Assembly: GCA_001599595.1 (NCBI GenBank)
Contig: BCHH01000003.1
Coordinates: 1,028,421-1,092,420 of the forward strand
Source of the DNA: Beverwykella pulmonaria
Taxonomy: Eukaryota > Ascomycota > Dothideomycetes > Pleosporales > Melanommataceae
DNA length: 64,000 nucleotides
Direction of reading: 5' to 3'
The position numbers and the translations under genes were made by a program. The notes beneath the pieces are model-generated. The model was given only the letters and a program-made list of their open reading frames with translations. It searched no databases and was not told the DNA's origin. Numbering within the stretch: position 1 is the first letter of the stretch; the number at the start of each line of letters is the position of its first letter. Positions 1 through 9,694 of this stretch are shown here, one piece after another.

Positions 1-2760
1 GCATCTGATGCGGGGTCCCGCTCAGCTCCCGCCACCATCGTCTCAGACACGTGTTCATGTGATGTGTGGTCGAGCTGCCGAGCAGCACCGTCACACTAGA
101 TCCTTGCTAATACTAGGTACTTTGCTAACTATAATGTTGTAGATGTGGTAGAGAGGGTTGTGGTAGCGCTTAACTAAGCTAACTAAGTTGTGAGCTTTGA
201 CTGGAACTACCTTTGTTTCTGTTCCTATGTTAATAGCGTACTAGCAAAACTTATTACTAGCAAAGTTCTTGCTAGTGTTATAAGCAATTAGGTTGGGAGG
301 GCCTAGGTAGGTATTAATCTAGCAGCTGCGCAGCATGTCCTATGTGTGTTGTACTAAGACGTTTAGTAGCCATCTGCTAGCTTGGAATTGAGTAGCTTGA
401 TTAACAATGTAGAGTAGTAGCTTGCTGTTAATATACATCACGTCAACAACAATACAGTAATTGAAGTTGACATTGTCCTTAAGTATAAACTTAAATCTGC
501 TAGGCAACTTTCTATGCTTTTAATAGTAGTAGCAGTATTTAGTGATAAACTTTAGAGTTTTAGTGTTGCTGTTATGTCCTAACCTCTTAAGTAGTTGTTT
601 TAAGTGTGCAACTAAGGGGTGTCTAAATTAACAGTGTAGACAGTGTAGCTCTGCTTTAGTTAAATAACAGGGGTTAGAGTTAAAAGATTGGGAGAGATAT
701 ACTTAGAGAGAAGTGTTCTATAGCAGGAAAGGGTGTCTAAAGCAGCGTACAACTTGTATAGTCTTTAAGTGTAATACTAAGGTATCTGTAAGGTTGTTGT
801 AGTAGTACTTGAGACTGTCTAGGTCTGCTAGGCACAGTAGGAAGGGAGTATTAGCTAGTACAACGTGGAACTTAACAAGGCTAATAGGTGTAGTAACCTT
901 GATTGAGCTAATAGACGCGGTTAAGCCAATGCCAAACTAGACGTTGACTTGTCCCTTTGTTGACTTGTCAATGTCTAGACTAGTGCTAGCAGCTTGTAGT
1001 GCAAGATACTAGCTGTGTCCTGCTGTAGAGCGCTTGGAAGCTCCTGTATTAATTATAATACCTATAAATTCTACAGAAGTGTAACAAGAGTTAGTTACTA
1101 TATTATATGCAAATGGATTGGCTTTATTGTGTTTATGTAAGGTTTTGTTAGAGTTAAAGTTAAAGTCTACCTTTAGGGTGTGTTGGCAAGCTCTGTTAGT
1201 TAACTTATTTACTGTAAGGATAGTACTTGCAGTGTTAATTTCTCTACAGGAAGTAATAAAGTTAGAAGTTTTACAGACTTTGCAGAAGTTGTTATCCTCT
1301 ATGTTAAGTATGAGTGTGTTAAAAGATTTATCTAGATTAGAGTTACTGTCTAGATCACAGTCCTCAACGTCTGCAATGTGCTGTCTAACTCTTTAAGGGA
1401 AACAACTAGAATTTGTATAATATAGAGGAAACTTGGCCTTAAATTTAGCTTTGGCCTTGTCTTGCTCCTTGTCTGTGTGCTTCTATAAGTAGTAGTCCTC
1501 CTTGCTGCAGATAAAGCATTGTCCTAGAGGTCTACGTCTACAAGTTTAGCCTTAGTTATAGTGTTTCTAATTGTTATCCTTGCAGTATTAGCAGTCTGTA
1601 AAGTAGGCTTAGACTAGTTTGGGGGTCTCCTTCTTATATGCTATAATTAATAATTAGATCTTGCTAATTAAGGGTCCTACTCCTTCTAGTAGATCTAATA
1701 CTGCGTATTAACAGGCTAGAATACCTTAGCAACTAGTAACAAGCTTGTTGTAGAGGAAACTGTTAGTGCGTAGGTTAGGTTTAAGACTGTGTTGCAACAG
1801 CAGTAGCTTTGAAATAAACAGCTTAAGGCAGTTGCTAATTAGCTTCCCTAAGTTTTCTGTAATAGTACTAGAAAGAGAGACATTGTTCTACTTATCTAGA
1901 TTCTTGCAATAGAAGCTAGGACCCTTAAAGAAGTTTTAAAGATGTCTGCAGACTCTCTAAAAGTTATATCTACATTTCTAAGCTATGTTAGTGTTGTAGA
2001 AGTAGCTTGCAGCTATTCCCTTTAGCATAGTAGGAAATACCTTAAGGTAAGCTTCTTAGGGTACGTCTGCATAATTGCAGGTTTTGTAGAAGATAGTTAG
2101 CTTCTAGTCTAGGCTGTCTCCTATTTTGCTGTATTTAAACTTGTCTGTGTACATCTTTAATAGGTTTGCAAGATTCCTGCTATAGCCCTGTACAGGTCCT
2201 TAATTTGTAGGTAGTTGTACATAAACTAGAGGTTCTTAGAGGTAATGCTGGGGGGAAGGTTGCTGTGTGTTTTAAGACTGCTGTGGGACACGCTTGATAG
2301 TTGTACTAGAGATCCTTCTTAATAGTAGCTTGGACTTGAATTTAACGCCCTGCTTAAGTGTAAGGTCAATCTCTTTGTCTAACTACTTGTGTTGTTTATC
2401 CTTATAAGCAAGTTGGACTAGTAATACTCTAATTGTGGTATTCTTATTGTTTAGAGGTACGTGTACGCCTCTACTTTGTAGATATAACTTTAACTCCTAG
2501 AGGTTGCGTTTTTTAATAAGAGCAAAGGCCTCTTCTGTAAACGTGTTGAAGTCCTCCTAATAGCATTCCTATAGATCTCTGTCTATAGCTGTCCTATATT
2601 GCAAGTACTTCTAGGTTATGTATCTATTTACCTGTTCCTTAGTTGTATTATTATTAATCTTGATGCCATCTTTCTATTTTGTCTTTATCTCCTTGTATTT
2701 AGTCGTCATCTTCTTAGTTGTTATCTTTGCGAAGGGGTGGAGATTTGTGAGGGGTGGAGA
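1..2760 (-). mobile_element. Ty1/copia retrotransposon, 5' half, inactivated by RIP-like mutation
   Basis: Reading the minus strand from about 2,709 gives a gag-like protein, then at about 1,500-1,540 a zinc-knuckle-like motif (CFICSKE...KHT). A protease-like motif (INTGASKRSTAG, with the usual catalytic Asp read as Asn) lies at about 1,030, and a GAG-pre-integrase/integrase region (for example CIVVDVMYI and YLGPPNLI) fills about 250-650. This order is that of a Ty1/copia polyprotein. The frame is broken by many stops: TAG where Trp is expected (HT*DML, SC*INT, YL*KHT) and TAA at a probable Gln. That is what C-to-T change at CpA on the plus strand would cause. The element runs off the left edge, so reverse transcriptase, RNase H and the 3' LTR are not seen. 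No intact protein can be made. The family call rests on motif order and is firm; the exact 5' end is not. Confidence 0.85.
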
Positions 2761-4160
2761 TTTGTGGAGGGGTGTTTCAAATCTTGTTAGGTTTGGAGGG
2801 GAGGTTGAGGTGTAATTCTGCGCGGTCGCAGATGGTTAGAGGGGTGTTTCTTAAAGTTGTAGAAACTATAGTGGTCCTTAAGACTGTGTTAAGGGTGAAT
2901 AGCGTGGGGTTTGATCTGTTTGGTGCGCAAAGACTTAAGTCCTAAACAAAAGAAACTAATTAGTGTTGGTAACCCCAAGGTTATTCACGGTCACAGTAGA
3001 GGTAATCGGCTGGTTGAATGTATTACCACGTAGCAGTGGGCTCCAATACCGTAGTATTAGTGTCCTGCTTGTGTGGTGATGATATTCTTAAGGTTCTAAG
3101 ATACGAGGATCCTTGAGGATCCTTGACTCAGAAAGCTGATCATGTGACTGCCGCCAGAGCGGGGAAATCACGTGATATCAACGCTGAGAAATCATGTGAT
3201 ACCAACAATGATAAAGTAGACGTATAACTGAAATATCAACGCCATAGGAATAAGAATGCTTCACAGATCTCGAAGAAGAATTCTCATGTAGAGAAGAAGC
3301 GAGCGAGCGAAGGTAAACGACAAGCCATCGTATATTCACCATTAGAAGGTAATCTACGTAAGCTTCTCTCTTTTCTTTATTTTAACATCTTGCGCATTAT
3401 AGATAGAACAATGTTGAAGGCTATCTAAACTCTGTCTATAGTAGGATCAAAAACCAGTAATCCCAATCCAACTGTTTGGTGAATACTAATCATCATCGGT
3501 CCCATATGCGCCACAAGTCTATCAAGAAAGAAGAGAAGAGTCGTCAAAAGACGATTACTTGGAAGCACTAGTAGGCGAGTCCGGAAACCCGAAATAGAGA
3601 AGGCCGTGTCATTGAAAAGCGGCTTTTAAGAAAATCGACCGCCTCCTACGAAATCAAAGAAACAATAACCTTAGCACACGAGCGACGATCAATTGAACCC
3701 ACAGAATGGAAGAATATTGAAGGAAAGAGATCTAACATGGTAAAAGTCCCTGAAAAGAATATATCACAGGGATACCTCTCGCGGTATATCCTGTAAATGG
3801 ACTCCTAGCATATATGGCGGGGTTTTGTAGTGGCAAGTCAAACCTTTCCTTGAGCCTGAAATCACTTGATTGTTCATGAGCTTCTCCTACCGTTCCTTGT
3901 AACAACTCATCGGGTTTGTATTGTTACTTTTGTATATTAGGGTTCTCAATTAAAAATTTGAAGTATTTCTAACCTACTATTTACACTGTTCTCCCACTTT
4001 TGTTTAAAGGACTATACACTCAAAGGCAATAGATGTGGGCCTAAGTCAAGAAATTTTTCCATACATCGAGCTATGTTCTGTAGCTGCGAGGGTTCCAGAA
4101 CGTTATTTTTCTTCCGTGATTCTCAATGTTGTCTCATACATTTCGGGGACACTCTTGAAG
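2761..4160. other. Non-coding repeat debris with LTR-like character
   Basis: No gene is recognised here. The stretch beside the copia gag start would be expected to hold its leader and 5' LTR. A 21-bp near-repeat (AAATCACGTGATATCAACGC, then AAATCATGTGATACCAAC) sits at about 3,165-3,208. Two GAGGATCCTT units lie at about 3,104-3,125, and polypurine and polypyrimidine runs follow. I could not pair two LTR copies or define TG...CA ends, so LTR status is inference. The part after about 3,480 has only short ORFs. Confidence 0.35.
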
Positions 4161-4363
4161 AACTAGACACACAAAGCAAGACCCATGGGCACCACGTTCG
4201 ACCAAAAATAGTCTGTATTCCTCTCCTTATGTCCAAAACGTAAAATATACAAGATTGAAGAATCGATCACACCAAAAACATCTGCAACACCTCCGTCTCT
4301 CCTATGCTTTCTCTGAGCTCGACGCCAGTTCCCATATCGTATCCATACACTTGTCGCACACAC

Positions 4364-4368
<5 letters not shown>

Positions 4369-4411
<43 letters not shown>
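4369..4411. repeat. (TC)n microsatellite
   Basis: About 21 uninterrupted CT units lie just 3' of the stop codon of the small secreted protein gene, inside its likely 3' UTR. Some background ORFs reading RERERE or SLSLSL arise only from this repeat. Confidence 0.95.
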
Positions 4412-4414
<3 letters not shown>

Positions 4415-4415
<1 letters not shown>

Positions 4416-4980
4416 TAGTACTTGGGGAGGTACTTGTTCGCCCTCTTGGGCATCACAGCCTTGTTGCCTGCCCTAGCAGACCGCCTGGTCTTAACGGTGG
4501 GGCATGGCGGAAGAGTAGGGGTCGGTGTCGGGGTGGCAACGACGCAGGGCGCGACAGCAGCGGCCGCAGCGGCAGTGGCAGTGGCGACGGGCGCAGCGGC
4601 GGTAGCTGGTGTGGCAGAATTGCATTGAGCTAAGAGATGTTGTTAGTATAACTATATCCAGAGGTGTTTGACTGCATTGTGAGGGTAGACTTACTTTGCT
4701 GGGCAGCGCATGCAGAAACACTCAAAGTCTTGTCTCCACCGTTGGCCTTGTTCGCGCACGCATTGAACTGCTGGTCACAGCTCCTCTGCAGCGCAGCGCC
4801 GATGTTCACGAAGGTGTCACCCTTAACTTGGAACGGGCGGTCTGGGTTACCGGAGTCCTCAACAGGCGTGGGGGCGATGCCACCGAGGGCGCCGGTGAAG
4901 GTCTGCAAGTTTGCACGCTTGGTGGTTGGGGCAGCCAAAGCCATAGCGAAGAGGGAGGCGATGATCAGAGTGGACTTCAT
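4415..4980 (-). CDS. Small secreted Cys-containing protein, two exons
   Basis: A 166-residue protein from exons 4695-4980 and 4415-4629, with a 65-bp GTAAGT...TTAG intron. It opens with a clear signal peptide (MKSTLIIASLFAMALAAP), followed by TTKRA, a possible Kex2-type site. The mature N-terminal part (GALGGIAPTPVEDSG...; CDQQFNACANKAN...; CAAQQ-QCN) belongs to a conserved fungal secreted family of unknown function with paired Cys residues. The C-terminal part after the intron is a low-complexity Ala/Thr/Pro linker, then a basic tail ending NKYLPKY. The Ala/Thr/Pro stretch resembles an O-glycosylated cell-wall linker. The ATG is the only one that gives the signal peptide. Function is unknown; cell surface or secreted location is inferred. 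Confidence 0.8.
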
Positions 4981-6115
4981 TTTGATAGTGGTTGGTGGGA
5001 TAGAGTTTTGGTGGGGGAGAAAAGATTGTAAAAGTTAATTTAGTATAAAGAATGTAAAGAGTGACCAGACTCGTAAAGAATGTAGGGCGCCGAGGCAAGA
5101 ACGAAAGACAGTTGGTAGATGAAGGACTGATGAGTGGATGATGTTAAAGTTGGGCGAACGCCGCGATATTTATGTAGCATGACGACTCTAGTATTGCAGA
5201 ACGCCTCGGTAGCAATGGTGTTCGCTGCCGTCTATCCAGCCCCTTGGTAACCCTATGATTTCGCGAAGCTCCAGCTGAGACCGTTGACAGTTGCCACAAC
5301 CGCCAAAGAAGCTCCTGGACTCCTGGAGGTATCCTTGTTGGACCCCTGGAAGAAGACCAGAACGGGTGGTCTGGCAGGGCTAAGCTTTCTGAGCTGCAAT
5401 GCTTGCGTGAAGTGAACGAATGAGATCGAGGGATTTAAGATCAAAGAGGTAAAGATTGCCCCTTTCATTGTCGAGGTTGGAGTTTGGGAACTGCGCGATC
5501 TCCAGATCTAATGGTGCATTGATGTTTCGGGTCGAGGTCCGGATTCTCGGTCGGAATTCGCTTTCTACATCTGCTGCCCTGATCTGGTGGGGCATTAGCT
5601 ATCTGAAAAGACAAATGCACTATTAATGCTGTATGGCTTGCGAACAATGCACTGAAAGCATCGAATGAAAGTGAAATGCGATAATACTGACGATTAAGCA
5701 AAGTAAGCGTTCGCGATGTCCTTCTCGCGTATGAATCAACCCCTGCCGCCGATCAGGCACAGTGGCACATCTGAGGCATCTCGTGAAGAGGAAAGCGACG
5801 CGCCCGAAATTCCACCAATGCGCGCACCAAAGCTGCCGCTGCTCTGTTTTGTTAATAGGACTCCGTTATCGCCAAAGTTTGCTCAAACGCATAACAAAAC
5901 GCCCTGGCGAATCTGACCGAAGATTCAGGGCAACGTCCTGCAAATGTTGAGCGAATGACAAAGCAATAAACGCATTGAGAAATCCTCCCAAATATTGAGA
6001 GTGGAGTCGAGGCTGGCACTGGGAAATTGTTTACAGCAAGCTCTGTGGGCTTAGTATGTATTGCCTGACGTATAACGCATGATGAGATAACGACGTCGTC
6101 TTCTCATCTAACAAT
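4981..6115. other. Intergenic region, no recognised gene
   Basis: The first part is the promoter and 5' UTR of the minus-strand secreted-protein gene. Overlapping minus-strand ORFs at about 5,250-5,700 occur in three frames and show no signal peptide, domain or splice pattern, so they are not called. Confidence 0.5.
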
Positions 6116-7426
6116 CTATTCTTGTCGGGTCTCCGACTTCCTCCATAACACTGGTTTGATGACTACCAAAGGTTCAGCGGGCCACGTCTTCCACATTAGC
6201 TTGAGCAACCTCTCTCGCTTAGTAGGTAACATGTTTGGGCTGTAGATGGCAGCGTCCTCGATATATGTACTCGCCGCCTGTTCATCACCTAATTTACTGC
6301 ATGCTTTTGCTGCTTTAAGCGACAGTAACGTCTTCACGGATTGAATCTTAAGCATTTCCTCACCCTTTCCTAGAGTATCTGCTATCGGAAGGTTGACGAG
6401 TCGATCGTCCCTGCTTAGGTAGATTATCCCTTCCTCGGCGGCACGCAGAACTTGGATATATGCATCCATGGCGCGCTCTGGATGGCGTTTGGCGGCGAGG
6501 ATATAGCCCTGTATCAGGGTGTTGTACATATCTGCCATTCGAGTGAATTGGTAATGGGACCCTAGGCAGCACCTACACCCAAGTTCGCGTATTCGGTAAT
6601 CGTGGCAGTCCCAGAACATATCGAACTGCCTAAGCAGCAACCTCGGGAGTTCGTGAATTTGGTTATCCGGAATTTCCAGCTTGATGCCTTCACCGGGCTT
6701 CTCCTTATACTCGTTTAACATCCGAAACCAGACTCTGTGGCTAAAACAATACAGTGCCAGCCCGAAGAATTCGCACGCATGCTCGGAGTCGTTGACGAAT
6801 TCGCGCGCCATTGCACGGTGGTCGTCGTCGGATATCGTACCTTCGATCCGAAGACAGTTGAACTTCGGAAAAATTTCCGCAGTGAGAAGCCGACCAAATG
6901 TCAAGTTTGAGAATCGTGCAGTTGAGTATCGAAAAGTGTCTACTGTCTTGATCTGCACTGTTGCTATGCAATTTCCTATGCCAGGACGAAACTTGTATTC
7001 GCCAACCAAGGCGGTCGCAAAATGTGGCAGAGCCATCGCCGAGACGACGAAAGCTGGCGTGCTGGTCGCGCAGAGTTCTTGGCTGATCCCGAGGATTTCC
7101 AGGATCATTGCAAATCGATGACATTGCTTAATCTTTGATGAGTCCTTTAGCTCAGCAAATATTGGTGTTTTGTCGCGAGTCTGCTCGTCCAGCAAGTCAG
7201 GACAATTGGTGCTGATGACGGCGAAAAGGTTTTTCGAATAGAGTACATCGCTGCTCTCAGCATAGACCTGCTTGTTTGTGTAGAGGATATTGATGGAAGC
7301 AGCTCCTTGGGTGACATAGTCTTCGTCGACTTGTATGATGGGAGGAACCAGGAGTTCGGTATATATCTGGTCGCGGATAGTCATAGGAAAGTCCAGAAAT
7401 CGAAGATAAGTCACGTCTCCGGACAT
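6116..7426 (-). CDS. F-box-like fungal protein of unknown function
   Basis: An intronless 436-residue ORF. The N-terminus (LRFLDFPMTIRDQIYTELLV, then INILYTNKQVYAESSDVLYS) has the pattern of the large fungal F-box-like families, in which a hydrophobic helix pair is followed by 'ILxTNKQVYxEAxxVLYxxN'. A canonical F-box is not obvious. The C-terminal third (residues about 310-420) is helical with TPR-like periodicity (AMDAYIQVLRAAEEGI; LKAAKACSKLGDEQAASTY). By family analogy it may be a substrate adaptor or scaffold, but no activity can be assigned. There is no signal peptide or membrane segment. The start is the first ATG and agrees with the family N-terminus. Confidence 0.75.
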   Translation of the reverse strand: MSGDVTYLRFLDFPMTIRDQIYTELLVPPIIQVDEDYVTQGAASINILYTNKQVYAESSDVLYSKNLFAVISTNCPDLLDEQTRDKTPIFAELKDSSKIKQCHRFAMILEILGISQELCATSTPAFVVSAMALPHFATALVGEYKFRPGIGNCIATVQIKTVDTFRYSTARFSNLTFGRLLTAEIFPKFNCLRIEGTISDDDHRAMAREFVNDSEHACEFFGLALYCFSHRVWFRMLNEYKEKPGEGIKLEIPDNQIHELPRLLLRQFDMFWDCHDYRIRELGCRCCLGSHYQFTRMADMYNTLIQGYILAAKRHPERAMDAYIQVLRAAEEGIIYLSRDDRLVNLPIADTLGKGEEMLKIQSVKTLLSLKAAKACSKLGDEQAASTYIEDAAIYSPNMLPTKRERLLKLMWKTWPAEPLVVIKPVLWRKSETRQE

Positions 7427-7994
7427 GGTGGTAGTTTGCGATATGAAAGGCGGGTTGTTCTAGACGAAAAGACCATCAATAAATGTTAGTAGTGCTTTTC
7501 AAAGGTGTTGCTCTTATATCTTCACTTTTGCCGTCGCCAAGTCTCCATTTTGCATCTTTGAATTTTTTTGCACTCTCTTTTGCACCCATTGCGGCGCAGC
7601 CTAGTGCCTGGCAATCCTGCGCTTTTGCACTTCTGGTCGTTCAATTAGTTCGATCGACGGCAGTAGCAAGTTTGAAGTCAGTCTCTAATGTTCCTATTCT
7701 CCTTGAAGAGTACTGACGGCGATCGCGTAGAGGTGGTGGAATGATGGACATTTCGAAGCCCAGGCGATTGATGAGAGGTTGGTACGTGCGCACTGAACGG
7801 ATCCGCTAACTTAATTTGGACTTCTATGTCGATGGTGTTGGAAAGTATTTGCTTATTAGAGTGTAATCACCACAGAAGATCACTATATTCAGATTCCTAG
7901 ACTCCGAGTATAATCCCACTCGATACCCATGAAACCTTGAACAGCAAAACACCTTTTCAAAGTGACTGCTCTCTCCTGCAAACATGTCAACCAC
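7427..7994. other. Intergenic region
   Basis: Promoter side of the F-box-like gene and downstream side of the next minus-strand gene. No ORF with support is seen. Confidence 0.5.
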
Positions 7995-8953
7995 CTAAAA
8001 CCAATCCGAAATCTTCTTCCAAATACTCTTCGCCGTATCCTCAACCTTGTCCACAATCTTCACAATTCCCCTCTCAATCAACCACTCATAGAATTTGACA
8101 CAATCCCCCGCCGTCTCCAGCGTCGCCTTGAGCGCATCTATACTGCCAAATAGCTCCTTCAAACTAACCGTCGAAATTACAACCTCCCAGTCTGAAGGCG
8201 GAAGCGCGCAAACCCCAGAGCTGACATAGCAACCAGGATGCGTACCGAAAGCAAACTCCTTCAAGTTTGGACAAGTAGTGGATTTCTCGCCCGTAGCATA
8301 CGGAACGAGATTGCGCTGCAGACACAACATCGTCTTCGTGATCCACGCCTTCCCTTTGCTAGAAAATTTTGGCGCGGCATCGGTGAACTTTTTGCAGTAC
8401 TTCAGGCCGTAGCCGATGGGGTAGCCGCTGGCACCACACTGGACGCGCTTCTCGAGGCAGTCGGGGTAGAATGTGCAAGTGTTCTCTGCGGGGTCCGAGC
8501 ACGAAGGTTTGGGGGTGGTGGACTTGACACAGCATTGGATGCTGGCGGGACCCGGGCAGTGGTTCTTCACAAAGGAGCCGCCCGAGCAGCCTTGGTTGGT
8601 GTGACGGCACAAGGAGCTAGCGTAGGGTGCGGAGCATTTTTTGGGCACGCAGCATTGGACGTCTACGGGGTCTGGGGGATGTTAGATGTGAAAATATGAT
8701 TGGTGAGAAGGGGTGTTACCATGTGGGCACAAGTTGTTAGGGTAGGATATTCCTGCGCAGTTGGAGGTCGGTTGACATGTCCCAGTGCCCTGAGGGCGTT
8801 AGCGGTGGGAAATAAGCGTAGTGTGTGCGAAGGGCTAGGTACCTCATCGGCATTGCAGTAGTCGCCAATTTTCCGCGGTAAGTGCTTATTATCAGGTGTA
8901 GCAAGAGCCGCAGCAAGTGTTGTGAAAGGCAGGATAAATAAAAGAGATCTCAT
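7995..8953 (-). CDS. Secreted Cys-rich protein with duplicated CPxxxxxQCC module
   Basis: A 285-residue protein from three exons (8843-8953, 8720-8789, 7995-8671) with introns of 53 and 48 bp. Signal peptide at residues 1 to about 19 (MRSLLFILPFTTLAAALA). Two tandem modules follow, each with the pattern C..C..Y/F..N.CP..P.(D/S)(V/I)QCC: GTGTCQPTSNC...DVQCC and SLCRHTNQGCSGG...ASIQCC. Fungi often place such modules before lysozyme-like or peptidase domains. The C-terminal domain (FYPDCLEKRVQCG, YPIGYGLKYCKKF, GKAWITKTMLCLQ...C) is a conserved fungal extracellular domain whose Cys spacing recalls stanniocalcin. That likeness is weak and I do not assign function from it. The second intron lies between His and Asp of the first module. 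Likely secreted and disulfide-rich. Confidence 0.8.
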
Positions 8954-9694
8954 AATTGCAATCTTTGATTGTGAATTGTGGAAGTGTAAATTGAAGTTTA
9001 CTTTCGATTACCCCAAGAGAAGTCACCTTTAAGTACAGCTACTGCACTCACTCGCATTACCTCGCCGACCCAACAACGCCAATCGCTTCTGGAAATAGCA
9101 ACCCCGTTCGCGAAGCCTAGGGAACACGAGCATCGTCACGAGATTTTCAGCCGGGAACCCCTTGCATATGCGGGCCGAACATCGAGTGATCGCGAGATCC
9201 GATCGAAGTCTCCAACACTAATAATAATGAAAGTTGAGGCTGAGCTTCTAATCGTGAGCATATCATGGGCGTGTCTAATTGGAGATATACCCAAAGCAAG
9301 CGATGCGATGCGCTGTCAGGCATCTACGTTCGACTAACGAGTGGTTTTTGTTGAAGGCGGCCGCCACAATAACGCGGTGGCGCAACTGCACTCTGGAAAT
9401 GCCTTTGGTAGGCTCGAAGAAACCGATCAGAATGTGGGGGCCGCGTTTGGGAATACGAAATTTTGTGGCCGAATAATTACCGGCCCGTAGCGTGAGGCTG
9501 AGGTCGTGAAAAGCGATGAATGCGATAGACAATAGAAGAGAGGGATCATAGATAATAATGTCGATGAAACAAACCAAGTAAATTTAGGCATGTATGCTGG
9601 AGTAGAAGGAATAGGAAGTAGGGAAAGGACACAGCCTCTCAAGTACAGTGCGGAAGACACCACTAACAAACTAGGATCAACACACTCACTTCAT
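8954..9694. other. Intergenic region
   Basis: Promoter of the secreted Cys-rich gene and the 3' flank of the alpha-glucosidase gene. The short ORFs present are not supported. Confidence 0.5.

Noticed and set aside
1118..1396. Plus-strand ORF of 92 codons in the left repeat
   Set aside because: It is the antisense shadow of the copia protease/gag region; Leu/Val-rich composition comes from the mutated repeat.
4163..4633. ORFs with RERERE or SLSLSL runs
   Set aside because: They arise from translating the (TC)n microsatellite on both strands.
4304..4633. Plus-strand Gly/Ser/Arg-rich ORF
   Set aside because: Antisense of the Ala/Thr/Pro-coding second exon of the small secreted protein.
6681..7121. 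Plus-strand 146-codon ORF
   Set aside because: Antisense shadow inside the F-box-like gene; no domain.
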